Positions 20,407 through 30,852 of a stretch of DNA of 64,000 nucleotides are shown in pieces. The number at the start of each line of letters is the position of its first letter. Position 1 is the first letter of the stretch. The stretch is taken from assembly GCF_963678635.1 (NCBI RefSeq), contig NC_087069.1, positions 53,356,251-53,420,250 on the forward strand, read 5' to 3'. The notes beneath the pieces were generated by a model. That model was not told the DNA's origin and did no database searches. It was given only the letters and a program-made list of their open reading frames with translations. The translations under genes were made by a program, and so were the position numbers. The DNA comes from Symsagittifera roscoffensis. Lineage: Eukaryota; Xenacoelomorpha; Acoela; Convolutidae.

Positions 20407-20610
20407 AGCAGAAACTCACAAAAAAACGACTTTACTATAGCAGATTTATTACATTGATAATTCAATTATGCTTTTATCAAATATTGTGAATGATAGAATA
20501 ACCAACGCAAACAACATTTAAGCTCAATTTGTCGTAAAGTTTTCCTTTGAAATTGATCCTAACTTCTAAGTAGGTTTGCTTTGTTGGAAAAAAATCAATT
20601 ACCTACATTA

Positions 20611-21053
20611 CGAGGCCAAACTGTGCACTGGATAGGCGCATAAATTTGTGTCAGTATGTTCTCGCATTCTAGAGACAAGTCTTTGAACTAGTTCAAAAAC
20701 TTAAGTGGATTCCGCTCACAAAATTTCCGTGATTTCCGCGTACAATTACTTGTAGCAAAAAACTTTGTCGGCACATAAGTTTTGGAGCGAACTCCGCAAC
20801 GAGCACTTTTGGGTTCATGTACTGACCTCCGGAAAACTAAGCCGATTCTGCAATTGAAAATGGATTCCGCAAATTCATGCGGAATCCGCTAACAATTTGC
20901 CGAATCCACAAGCAGTTTGAGGTTTCCGCCTACAATTTACTAACTCCACAAACTGTTCCAGATTCCGCAAAACTTATTGCCGATTTCACTTTTTTCGGGT
21001 TTTGGCCTAATGGGGAATCCGCTTACAATTCGCAAACTGCAAGTTTGGCCTCG
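20611..21053. mobile_element. TA-flanked MITE, CGAGGCCAAACT family, copy 1
   Basis: The ends CGAGGCCAAACTGTGCA and TGCAAGTTTGGCCTCG are inverted repeats, each flanked by TA (20609-20610 and 21054-21055), the target duplication of Tc1/mariner elements. The 443-bp interior has internal subrepeats built on ATTCCGC and CACAA and no coding frame. A shorter relative lies at 24782-24929. Confidence 0.8.
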
Positions 21054-21055
21054 TA

Positions 21056-22643
21056 ATAAACTTAAGAAATGCAATTGTAAAAAAAAACTTTAAAAAAAAT
21101 TGATAGCACAAAAAAATATACAGATCATCGACTAATTAATTCCTTTTGCTTGATTTTCGTTTTAAATTTTTTTGAAGTTTTTTTTAAATATGATAACCTT
21201 ATTACAAATTAATTAATGGAATAGCACAATTTTCAAGCAGATGATTAATGTGCTTTGCATTGAAAATTGTTTAACACAATCCATAAAATTCAGTTCGATA
21301 ACTGACATACAACTTCCAGTGTTCTCCTTACTTTTTTAAATTTTCATATTAAAAAACTATCTGTAAATATTACCTCAAGTGAAAACAAATAAAGTTTGAA
21401 ATTGAAGTTTTCGGTCGAAGTTTTATGTTTGTTCTCAATAGATAGCAAACAAAAGTTTTCGAGTATAATTTCATTGAATTATTAAACGATCTTTCAACTA
21501 TTAAAACTCTTTGAGAAAAATTTCATTCAAAATGAATTGAATTGGGCGACGGAGTTTAAGCAGAAAAAACTAAATCGAAGTTTCTTATGAAAACTAAGAT
21601 GAAGTTTTGGTGAAGTCTGGAGAGAATTCGAGCAATAAAGGTTTTTGCTTGAACGTTGGTGCTAACCGATATCAATATGGTAGAATAAAAAAAAACAAGC
21701 TCGCTAGTTAAGGAACTAGAAAAAAAATAATATGAAAATTTTTATTGATTTTAGATAAACTTAGATAAAAATATACTAGATTTCAATCATTCACAGAGAT
21801 TCTATACAGAGTTATTTTTCTTTAAAATCATAATTGATCTTGCGGTAAATTGTTTTTTTTTGTTGAGATTCATGCAAAAAAAACTGAGAAGATAGAAGAA
21901 AAAGAAAAAAAAGTTTCTACAAGAAAGGAGAAGATACAAGCTTTTTTAAAGATAAAAGATAAGAAAACTGAAATCAATAAATTTTTTCACATCATACAAT
22001 TAAATCGAATTATCGATTAAATATTTTTAAGATGATCTGTTGAAAAAGTTTGGAGGATTTTAACATGAAAATGGCTGTTTTACGAAAATTAAATACATTA
22101 GATATAAAAAATAGTTTTAAAAGACCATCAAAAAACTTCACATTTTTTTAAGATCAGAGTCTTCTACAAAAATTAATTCTTCCAGAATTTGGGACAGTTC
22201 TTTGATATCGTGGAAAAAACTTACTTGATTCAGGATTTCGTTTTTATTGCAGTCAACAGCCGAAGTTGGAAGTAGAGAGGTTTGCTGACATTTAATTCTT
22301 TATTTTGAGGCGGACTCGTCATCTATTTTAGAATGTTATCTCGCACAATTTAGTTAGATTGTAAGCTCTTGATCCATATTTCATACGAGACCAGAAAGGA
22401 TTTCCAATAGAGGAAAAAATTCAAAGTTTTCAGCATCGCTTATGACATAATCTAGGCTTGCTGTTGCTTCTCAGTTAGTCAAAAATTAATTTTCTTGCAA
22501 AGTTCGAAGCATGTTTATTGTAAATTTTTCATTTGTCGGGTTATCTGAACTGTTCTTTGGCTTTTTGAAAATCCCATAAAATTGGTATTAAATTTTTTTT
22601 TTCTTGATTCGATTTTAAATCTGAGCCGAAACTGATCAAATGA
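21056..22643. other. AT-rich region with isolated exon-like segments
   Basis: No complete gene can be built. On the plus strand, TTTTTATTGCAG before 22252 is a good acceptor in front of a short open frame that ends at a GAG|GTTTGC junction. The minus strand has a 46-codon open frame at 22149-22289 ending in TGA. A GAATTCGAGCAATAAAGG segment near 21628 resembles the end of the exon-like segment at 22644-22743. All are weak. Confidence 0.3.
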
Positions 22644-22743
22644 AAAGAAATAAAAAAACTAAAAAAATTTGAGGTTAAGCCGAAGTTGGGAAAAATTCTA
22701 GAAGCTGCCATGACTACCATGCAAGAGTTCAAGTCCAATAAAG
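22644..22743 (+). CDS. Exon-like segment, Lys/Glu-rich, unknown protein
   Basis: A 33-codon open frame reads EIKKLKKFEVKPKLGKILE and on through MTTMQEFKSNK, then meets the good donor AAAG|GTATGTG in phase 1. Composition and the donor suggest a real exon with an amphipathic helix. The start is uncertain because the upstream acceptor is poor. A similar exon end lies near 21645. Together with the frames at 23068 and 24212 it may belong to one fast-evolving plus-strand gene. Confidence 0.25.
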
Positions 22744-23067
22744 GTATGTGTTGTTTGAAGTTTTGAAATAAGGAAAGTGTGTAGTAGTTACTTCTCCTGT
22801 TAGAATCCATTTTTTGAGTAAAAACCATTTTTCTAAATGTCGGCTGCTTTGTAGTAAGTTTTTCTAAGCATGAGTTCGATTATTTTCAAAATTTGCCCTC
22901 TGTTCATTTTTATAACGATTTTAAGAACAATAAATTTCACTCAATTTTCTTGTGAGACAACTGTTTTTATGTTGCTTGAAAATCTCAAATTGCTTTTGAT
23001 TTTAAAAGGAAAACTGATCCAAATAATTTGCAGAAATTAGATTATTAGCAAAACATGCACCAAAAAA

Positions 23068-23331
23068 GTGACCGCTTCTATATTTTGTACAATCGCAAAA
23101 ATTAAGCAAGCATTGTTACATCAAGCGGAGAAGTATTCAGTTAGTTCATTCGAGCGTTTCAAGTTTACTTACAAGGAAAATGAGTCAAACATGCCTAGTA
23201 AAACAAAAAAACTACAAAATTCAAGAAATCCTGTCAAAATTCAAATGAAAATTTTACACCAGTTGAAACAGTCGGCTATGCGTTCCCAGACAGAAATCGA
23301 AAGGATGAAAATTCAAAAAAAAAGAATCTGA
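23068..23331 (+). CDS. Lys-rich open frame, unknown protein
   Basis: An 87-codon open frame rich in K, Q, S and M (for example KIKQALLHQAEKYSVSSF and MRSQTEIERMKIQKKRI) ends at TGA. It has no signal peptide or domain that I recognise. Composition is more protein-like than the surrounding AT-rich shadows and resembles that of the segment at 22644, but splice links were not established. Confidence 0.22.
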   Translation: MTASIFCTIAKIKQALLHQAEKYSVSSFERFKFTYKENESNMPSKTKKLQNSRNPVKIQMKILHQLKQSAMRSQTEIERMKIQKKRI

Positions 23332-24000
23332 ACTGATGAAAAGTTTTAACTGTTTCAATAATGTACATGGTTTTGTACAGAAAAATCATGTCAATGTTGT
23401 GTAAAAACCAAATTACTATTTTGATTGTTTTCTTTTGAGTAGTATTGGTGGTAAAAATTTCAACCGATAAAACTTTCTTACACATTTTTCAATTCAATGG
23501 AAGAAAAGACTTCAATACAAAAAAAAACGAAATTTTATTAGAAGATTAAAACAACACCCTAAATTATACTTAAAAAACATTGATATTTGGTTTTTGGATT
23601 TATTTTGTTTTGTTCTCATGTACCACACAATGCTTGATTCTTAATCAATGTTTTTAATGATGAAACACAAATTTTCTTCATTTGTTTTTGCCATTAAATT
23701 AGGGGATTTTTCATTGGAGGGAAACAAAAATTGTGATTTCTATAGAAATTTTTAAATTCAACAGTTTTATCGAAAACAGTCAATTGTAAAAAAATTTATG
23801 TTTTTAAAAAAAGACAATTATTGTCAGTATTGCCAGGTTGCAAGTTCAGCAGATTTTTTTCATATGGAGAAAAACTGTTGTTACTTCTCAAATTGTTTTT
23901 GAACTTAAAAGCGTACTTTTAAATTCTCAATTTTGTACACTCGATTCTTTCCAATCTGAAAATTTTAGGATAAATTTCCCGTTAGACTAGAAGGTTTTCA

Positions 24001-24170
24001 GAATCTTAACATTTTAGGTTACAAGCTTCAGTTGTAGGCAATGTCTTTTTCGTTCTAGCATGACTGGTTATAAAACTTGTGATTCTCTAAAACATTTTGC
24101 AAGTTTTAGAAGCTTGTCACATTCGGTACCAAGCTTCAATTGTAGATAGTATTTCTTTAGTTTTTGCAGG
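24001..24170. repeat. Two-copy tandem repeat, ~107-bp period
   Basis: Two segments, GGTTACAAGCTTCAGTTGTA at ~24026 and GGTACCAAGCTTCAATTGTA at ~24126, start imperfect repeats that both run into a T-rich tract. This is a short local duplication of no evident function. Confidence 0.5.
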
Positions 24171-24211
24171 ATTCCACTTTCCCTCATGTTTTGGAATCAA
24201 CAGAACTATAG

Positions 24212-24358
24212 GATTTTTTTGAACAAAATGATGAAATTTTCCGTCGACTTAATTCACGGCGAAACTCTCAGCATGATTTGTTTAATTTTCAAGCATCTGA
24301 AGAAAAACAACCTTTACAATTTCATTCAGAAACTTTTTCTTCAAGATTGTCATTTTGA
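24212..24358 (+). CDS. Possible terminal exon, unknown protein
   Basis: After AACTATAG the frame DFFEQNDEIFRRLNSRRNSQ continues through FNFQASEEKQPLQF and stops at TGA (24356-24358), 48 codons. An in-frame TAG directly precedes it, so it would have to be an exon start. The composition is clearly protein-like. A competing 61-codon frame covers the same DNA (24186-24371). No family is recognised. Confidence 0.25.
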   Translation, partial: DFFEQNDEIFRRLNSRRNSQHDLFNFQASEEKQPLQFHSETFSSRLSF

Positions 24359-24781
24359 TTATGAAAAGTAAAATTATTTCAGCGGAAATCTGCATGGTTG
24401 ATTTTTTCTCAAAAGTTCTACCTTTTTCTAAAAAACTTTCTTTGGCAGTTTAAATTGCTCAGAAATGCTTGAACTGAACTGATGTAAAAACAACTCTCAG
24501 AGAAAATGAACAGAATCTTGACCAATTTTTAACAGTTTTTGGTAAACTCATTGTAGTTTTTGTTCTCATCACGGAAAATGGTGAGGCATTTTGTATTCGG
24601 GTGCTTTTTTACTTTTAATTTTCTTCTTGTTTTCTACACGAAATCAGATTCCAAGTTTAATCACCGGATATAGCTGATTCATATATCATACTAAAACTTA
24701 CGGTTTTTAAAGAATTGCATTCTTCAATTAACTGCAGCTATTTTTTAATTTGTGAACTTAACCCTGAAACTGAACTCAATA

Positions 24782-24929
24782 CGAGGCCAAATTGTGCCTA
24801 TTGCGATTTGTGAGCGGATTCTGCAACAAAAACGCTCATTTTGTTCTTCTGTTTCACTTTCGATTTCTTTGATTGTTAAAGACTTGTAGACAAAAAAAGA
24901 GGGTCTGTCAAATGCACAGTTTAGTCTCG
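24782..24929. mobile_element. TA-flanked MITE, CGAGGCCAAACT family, copy 2
   Basis: CGAGGCCAAATTGTGCC and GCACAGTTTAGTCTCG form the ends, each next to TA (24780-24781 and 24930-24931). At 148 bp it is an internally deleted relative of the 443-bp element at 20611 and has no coding capacity. Confidence 0.75.
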
Positions 24930-25318
24930 TAATGCTGAAGTTTTCTTAAAACCCTAAAAAGACGTTCAAAAAGGATCGATATTCACCTGTTAAAAGTTCA
25001 AATAGTGCAGTGCTTGAGAATGTTACTGAACAGAAACTTTTAAAACATACTTTAAAAGTATACGTTTTTTCTTTTTGAAACATTCGAAGAATAAGACGCA
25101 TCATCTGTGCTTGACGTGATTTCATTTTTTCTTTTCGACCAATTAACTTGCCATTTTTGAATGGGATGTTTTAATATCTAAAAAACCTTGAAAAACCTTG
25201 CGATTAAAATTCAAAAAATATTCCACCGTTGACAATTTTTTGAATAGTTTTTGGGGCTTGAAAATTGCTATTTTTGGCTGATTTGGGACAAATTGCAAGG
25301 AAAAAAAACTTTGTGCTA

Positions 25319-26384
25319 CCCGCACTGTAGTTTCATGGATAGTATCAATTATACTATCCATACAGTCATTTTTCAGTCAGTATCCATAAAATTAACCAAG
25401 TAATAATTTTTATATCAATATAATCAATTATAATCAATTATAACTGATTATAATTGATTTTTTGAGACATTATTCGAGAATTCTGCAATTTTTGTAAGTT
25501 ATGTCTCTTTCTGTTTAGCGCTGTTGCTACAGATTTCGTTTCACAAACATAAGTTTTTCACGTAAAGATTTACTTGTTTGAAATTCTCTACTTTATTTTT
25601 TCAAAGTTTAATTTTTTTTAACTGTTATTTTTTTTACCATCGCCATAAAAATAGTTAGCAATTGCCCACTATCCACCCGCCCCACCCGCCCACCCGTCCC
25701 GCTTATTGCCCCTCCCCGCCTACAACCCCTCCCCGCCTACAACCCCTCCCCTTGTTTGAACGAGGGGAGTATTTAATGGTTGAACGCGGGGGGATGGTGC
25801 TACGGGGGGAATGGTTTTACGAGGGGTTTTGGATGGTTCTACCGGGAGGTGGCAGAATGTTTCTACGGGGGGATATGGTAGCGAAAGACCTGGGACATGC
25901 ATAAACGTGCATTTCAGGCCTTGAAACGCACCTTTATGCATGTCCGAGATTATACTCCACCATATTTTGAGAAAAGAAAACAATTAGTTTATAAATCTTT
26001 TTCTCGAAATATGATAGGGGAAGAACTGAGACTTGCAAGAACTTGCGTTTCAAAACCAGCGTTTGAAATTTATTAGCAGTTTGATGTCATTTTGATGTAA
26101 TTGTGCAAATTTTTCATCCACGTGTTTCAAGAGCTTAATTAGCTGTAAACAATTTTCTGCTGGAAAAATTGATTTTCATGGAGTTTTTGTGGTCTAAAAC
26201 AATCGATTATATTGTCAAAATAATCTATTATGACCTTTTTTTAGGTTTTGAAAATATATTATTGTAGTCTACTAAAAATCCATTTTCATGGTTGGAAAAG
26301 TCATGAAAATCGATTATTTGGCTTAAATTTTTTGCTGATATAATCCATTATAATTGTTTATTTTCCATAAAACTCCAGTGCGGG
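25319..26384. mobile_element. TA-flanked inverted-repeat element, ~1.07 kb
   Basis: Ends CCCGCACTGTAGTTTCATGG and CCATAAAACTCCAGTGCGGG are inverted repeats with TA on the outer side of both (25317-25318, 26385-26386), and similarity extends inward to CAATTATA. The interior holds palindromes of AATCAATTATA type, a GC-rich C-tract/G-tract block at 25664-25880 (CCACCCGCC, CCCCTCCCCGCCTACAA twice) and an imperfect hairpin at ~25890-25945. No transposase frame is visible, so it is non-autonomous. Confidence 0.7.
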
Positions 26385-26386
26385 TA

Positions 26387-28173
26387 GTAACGCGTAAGCG
26401 GCTATGTAAATTAAGGCAGGATAATTGGCTTGCCTCTAACGTTATCGAAAATTCAGAACATGATGTTGCACCTGTATTAGAGTGTGGGGTGAAGTTTCAT
26501 TTGAAAAATTCCAAACAAAAACCTTTCTTTTTTCAAAAAAACTTTCTATTTTGAATGGCCTTTTCAAAAGACGTTGAAGCATTTGGAACATTCAGGGTTT
26601 TGCCCTGATGCAAGCAGTTTTGGTCATAATAGGATCAGTATTGCTCTATTATGAGTATGTTTTGTTACATTTTTTATGATAAATTAGCTCTCATCTTCGC
26701 GACTCAAGTTTTTCGCAACACATTCTTCGCAACTCAAGTTTTTAAATTGCTTTTAGTTTCATTGTGTGTTTTCTGACACTGTTTTTCTTTCGTCTCTAAA
26801 CGCTAGACATAGAGATCTTTTTTTTGGAAAATAGATAAGTGTTGCAGCCGGCATGAAATACAAAGTTAAAAATGTAAAGTTTAATAACAGCCCATAAAGT
26901 TTTTGTTCATTACTTTTTGATCTCAAATTCAATTCTGAACAAACGCACCTTTGCTTAGAAATTTTTTTTGTTAATGTCTATACCGTAGGCCAGTGTTGCG
27001 CATTTTTTTTTAAAACAAAAAACTCATTCATGTTTGCTTAAGAGTATTCGTCATAGTTTTAGTTTTCCATGAAATTCATTGGTACCATTAACTTCGAAGA
27101 AAACTAGTTGGATTTCTTTGCACATGATAGTAAAATTCGGGCATTTTTTTAAAGATTTTGTTCATATATAGATCTATTTCCTTGACGTTGAGATATAAGA
27201 TTTAAAATGTTGGTCTTGCTTTTGAGTTTTTTATCTGGAGTTACTGTAATCAGAAGCAAGAACAAACATACAAAAAATAAAAGATATTAAACCAAAAAAA
27301 AAACAACTGGAGTTCTGAAAAAATATGAAGAAAACTATTCATATAGTTACCATGTTTAGTAGAATGTTATTCCTACAATTACCATTATGAGAGATGGTTT
27401 TCATTTATTTTCCCTGTCAGTTATTAAATGTATGAAGCGTATGGGATATATACAAAAATTATGAAATAAGCAAGTTTTTTCGTCCCGGGAGCAAGTATTT
27501 CTGAAATACAGGCATTTTGTAGAAATTATATTTATTGTTTAGAGAAACTTAGAAAAAAATCAGATACATTTTTTCCTAGTTTTTTGCCGATAAAAAGTAC
27601 AAGTCACGCGCTAATCTTTCAAGTAATTTTTTTTTTGTTGTTGTCTATAACGTATGCCAGTGTTACTCAAAATTTTTTTACAAAAACTTTCTGCAATTTT
27701 GCTTAAAAGCATGCAGCAGAATTGCAATTTTGCATGAAATTTAATGGCACATACACTTCAATCAAATGCAAATAAACCAAGTCGCTACTTTCGAAAAAAA
27801 ATTAGTTGGATTTCTTAGCACATGATTGTAAAAGTCTTGCAATTTTTTTAAGATTTTTTCACAATAATCAATTTAAAAAAATTAAATCAAGTACTTGGAA
27901 CTATTTTTTGTGAACTAAATTTCCAATGAACTTCCTTTTTGTCATTTTAATCTTTATAATTGATTATTTTGCGATAAAAAAAATCATTTTAATCCATTTC
28001 AATTGAAATAATTTTTTTGTTTGTAGATAATCCGGTTGCGGTATGGGGGTTCCCAAGTATGGATGACAGCATATAGGGCGGTGAGAGGACTCTTTTGAAG
28101 GTGGGATTGGGGTGTTGCATGATTGGCACTCGTGTTGAAAAAAATTGATCTACTCAACAATTTCCACCCCTTT
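26387..28173. other. No complete gene; short coding-like frame at its left edge
   Basis: Directly after the inverted-repeat element, 26390-26554 encodes KRLCKLRQDNWLASNVIENS and about 25 further protein-like residues before degrading into F/K-rich sequence. It could be an exon or part of an old element cut by the insertion. The rest, up to the BEL element, is AT-rich with no features that I can support. Confidence 0.35.
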
Positions 28174-28178
28174 CAAGA

Positions 28179-28523
28179 TGTTGCAGCGCAAAACGTAACT
28201 AATGCGTGAAACATAAATCGTTCAAATTTAAAACTACGACCGACAAAAGAGCAGTTTTTTTTGCACTTTTGCAGTTTCTGCAAAAGTCAAGCTGGTTTTT
28301 AATTGCTTCAAAAGTCAAGCAGTTTCGGAAAAAGTTAAGCTGGCGTTGCGTCCGATATACGATGATGTAAGTAAAAAGTTTGAGTTATAGTCGTTTATGA
28401 CTGATTATGTCCGTTTATACAAAAATTGTGGATATATTCCGATTTATGACCAAACACGAGTATTTACCGAGAAATACGAATAAAATATTGATTTTAACTT
28501 TGTTTTGTGGAGATTAGCGCACA
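28179..28523 (+). repeat. BEL element left LTR
   Basis: 345 bp, from TGTTGCAGCGCAAAACG to AGATTAGCGCACA. It carries three AAAAGTYAAGC motifs around 28285-28340 and an AATAAA at ~28481. It differs from the right LTR at three bases by eye and is preceded by the 5-bp duplication CAAGA. Confidence 0.95.
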
Positions 28524-28524
28524 T

Positions 28525-28543
28525 TTTGGCGCCCCACAAGGGA
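28525..28543 (+). promoter_or_regulatory. Probable primer-binding site
   Basis: TGGCGCCCCACAAGGGACA begins two bases after the left LTR. TGG complements the CCA end of a tRNA, and GGCGCC is typical of Lys-type primers. The exact tRNA cannot be named here. Confidence 0.7.
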
Positions 28544-29186
28544 CAGATATTAGCTAATTCCCTTATAATAATCCGAGTTATTATTACAAAAACGGTTATA
28601 CTGAAAAATTCATAATGGATGTGTCTGGGAGTTCAATAGCACTGACAGGGTAACCCATCCAGACGATAAGTCACTGACAGAGTTTCTGACTTGCAACAAG
28701 ACGGTTTGGGCTATTCAGTGAGGCTGTTTGTGACCGACGATCTCATCGGTGCGCCCTATCTTCACAAAAACTGTAAGACCGAACCTAAACTTTTAATTTT
28801 GATAAATTACGGATACGATGTTTTATTTATAAATGTGAGACACAACGCCAGTACTCACCCCTAATTTTTCTCGATATCCGAAAATTTTTGGCCATTTTGA
28901 TTAAACTGAAATTAGAAAAATTGCTCTAAATCGGGTACTAGATAACCGGAACTAGATTTTTTGCTCGATAGCCAAAATGTTGGCTATTTTTTTGATGAAT
29001 TGAAAATTTATAATATCGGAACATAGACTAACGGTTACTAGACTAGTTTTTTGATACCAGTTATGACTCGAATCCACTAACCAAACTGTACAAAGTTTTG
29101 TTTGAAAATTGAAAATTTTCTGAAAAATTAGTCCAAAACTCCGTTGAACCGTATAGTTCAAGTATGTTTAGTTGTCTGGGTAGTTA

Positions 29187-29665
29187 ATATCAGGCAAGTT
29201 AAGTTAATTTTTTTTTCATCCTCAGGTTCACTCCGCGTGTGTTGTTGAGAGTTAACCGATTTGCCTGATTCTCCAACCCCATTGGTAAACTTAAGGTTTA
29301 CAACGACTTGATACCTGTTTGCATTCGTTCGCTTTTCAAAACATTCGTTTCGCCGCAACGACTGACTAAGTGGTCCGGGACGGTAAAATTAAGCAAGTTA
29401 AGTTGTTGTCTTTCATCCTCAGGTTTGCTCCGCGTGTGTTGTTGGTTTTCAACCGACTTGCTTAATTCCCAAACCTCTTGGTAATTCGTCGAGCTACTAG
29501 CCGATTAGTAGTGACGCACCGTCGTACGACCGTTCAACAAATTTCGTACGCCGTAACATCATCCTAAGTGGTCAGGGAGGTGATATTAAGTAAGTTAAGT
29601 TGGTTTTATTCATCCTCAGGTTTACTCCGTGTGTGTTGTTTGATATCAACCGACTTACTTAATCC
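29187..29665 (+). repeat. Three ~198-bp repeats in BEL leader, each with a conserved hairpin
   Basis: Three tandem copies (start-to-start 197-198 bp) each place an inverted repeat around a shared loop with TTCATCCTCAGGTT and GTGTGTTGTT. Arms: ATCAGGCAA/TTGCCTGAT (29190-29198, 29261-29269); AATTAAGCAAGT/ACTTGCTTAATT (29387-29398, 29456-29467); ATTAAGTAAGT/ACTTACTTAAT (29585-29595, 29653-29663). Arm sequences differ between copies but remain complementary. Distances from arm to arm are almost equal (79-81 bp). The copies lie in the untranslated leader, where packaging, dimerisation or translation signals are expected. Confidence 0.85.
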
Positions 29666-29769
29666 CCAGCCCCATTGGTAACTTTACTCACCGAAAACCG
29701 TTCCGAATCGCCCCGCAAACGCCCGATAACCGTTAAGTATAGTTTGAGTTAAGTATAGACCCTAGAGCC

Positions 29770-30852
29770 ATGGATGAGAACTTTCAGAAGAGGGTTCAAA
29801 GGTTATTTGCGAAGCGAACCAAGCTTGAAAATGAACTGTACAAGTGCCATGAAATTATAATTGAGAACATTGAAAGTCAGAGTCGCTCATCAAAGATTGA
29901 CACTCAGATTCAGAATTGCAAGAGCCTGATAGAGACTGCAGTTGAAATAAATGAGGAATTGATTAAGTTAGCTTCTAAAAGTGTTGATCCTGATAAATTG
30001 ATACCAGCGCAGGATATGTGGCTTCATACGGTTACATCAAGAAACGATACAGTTTTACAGAAGGCTGCATCATATAAAGCTGGCTTAAACGTTGAACCTG
30101 AGGAAACAGAGCTTGACAATGTTGCAGAATCGTTGAGTACGATCGTAACAACACAACCACAAGACTCACATGAAGCAGATGCGCGCTCTAAGGTGTCGCG
30201 GTACAGTAGTCGACATCATAAATCAGGTTCGCATAAATCCAGTCGCTATACCGTCGCGCAGTCAAAAACATCAACTGAGAAGAGGCGAGATTTGTTGGTT
30301 TTGAAGAAGCAGCTAGCGGAACTTGAGAGACAAGCAAAGGTGTCATTGAAGTTGAAAGCGCAGCAAAATAAAATAAAAGAACAGCAAGGAAGTTTAGAGT
30401 TGGAAGAACTAGCTGAGGTACACCGCAATAAACTGGCTGAAATTGAGTTAAAGGAATTCGAGTTGGAAGAAGAGCTTTCTGAAGCAAGTGAGAAGATAGG
30501 AAATGCTAGCGTAACACATGTTGACCCACAATGTACTGAACAATGGGTAGAAAACGTTGTCACTGAGCAAGAGCAAGCCGAAGTTGTTGCAAGCTCAGAG
30601 CAAAGTCATCCAGTAGTCGAGAACTCCACTTTGATCGCTACTGATGTTTTGCAAGGGGTTGGTGCCGTCGTCAGCGGGGGTGCCGTCGTCAACGCTGGTC
30701 AAACCGCATACAGTGAACCGGGAAGCCACAATAGGAATCGAATTCAGGCTCAGAGATTAAGTTTGGTCCAATCGCGTCTGTCATTGCACTCAATCGAGAA
30801 CCCATCTAGTTTACCACAGTTCATGCTGAAGTTTCGCAAAATCACAATTTGA
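29770..30852 (+). CDS. gag: BEL Gag, N-terminal part
   Basis: The frame begins at an ATG (MDENFQKRVQRLF) and runs 360 codons. Residues ~1-70 are helical. Residues ~140-165 are rich in S, H, K and R. Residues ~165-245 form a strong coiled coil (KKQLAELERQAK, LEELAEVHRNKLAEIELKE). Residues ~250-330 are acidic and then low-complexity. The frame ends at TGA in a position where the next frame already reads protein-like sequence, so one or two bases appear to have been gained or lost between about 30807 and 30850. BEL elements normally encode Gag and Pol as one frame. Confidence 0.85.
   Translation: MDENFQKRVQRLFAKRTKLENELYKCHEIIIENIESQSRSSKIDTQIQNCKSLIETAVEINEELIKLASKSVDPDKLIPAQDMWLHTVTSRNDTVLQKAASYKAGLNVEPEETELDNVAESLSTIVTTQPQDSHEADARSKVSRYSSRHHKSGSHKSSRYTVAQSKTSTEKRRDLLVLKKQLAELERQAKVSLKLKAQQNKIKEQQGSLELEELAEVHRNKLAEIELKEFELEEELSEASEKIGNASVTHVDPQCTEQWVENVVTEQEQAEVVASSEQSHPVVENSTLIATDVLQGVGAVVSGGAVVNAGQTAYSEPGSHNRNRIQAQRLSLVQSRLSLHSIENPSSLPQFMLKFRKITI

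Noticed and set aside
30188-30563. Antisense frames across the BEL gag
   Set aside because: Shadows of the sense coding sequence.
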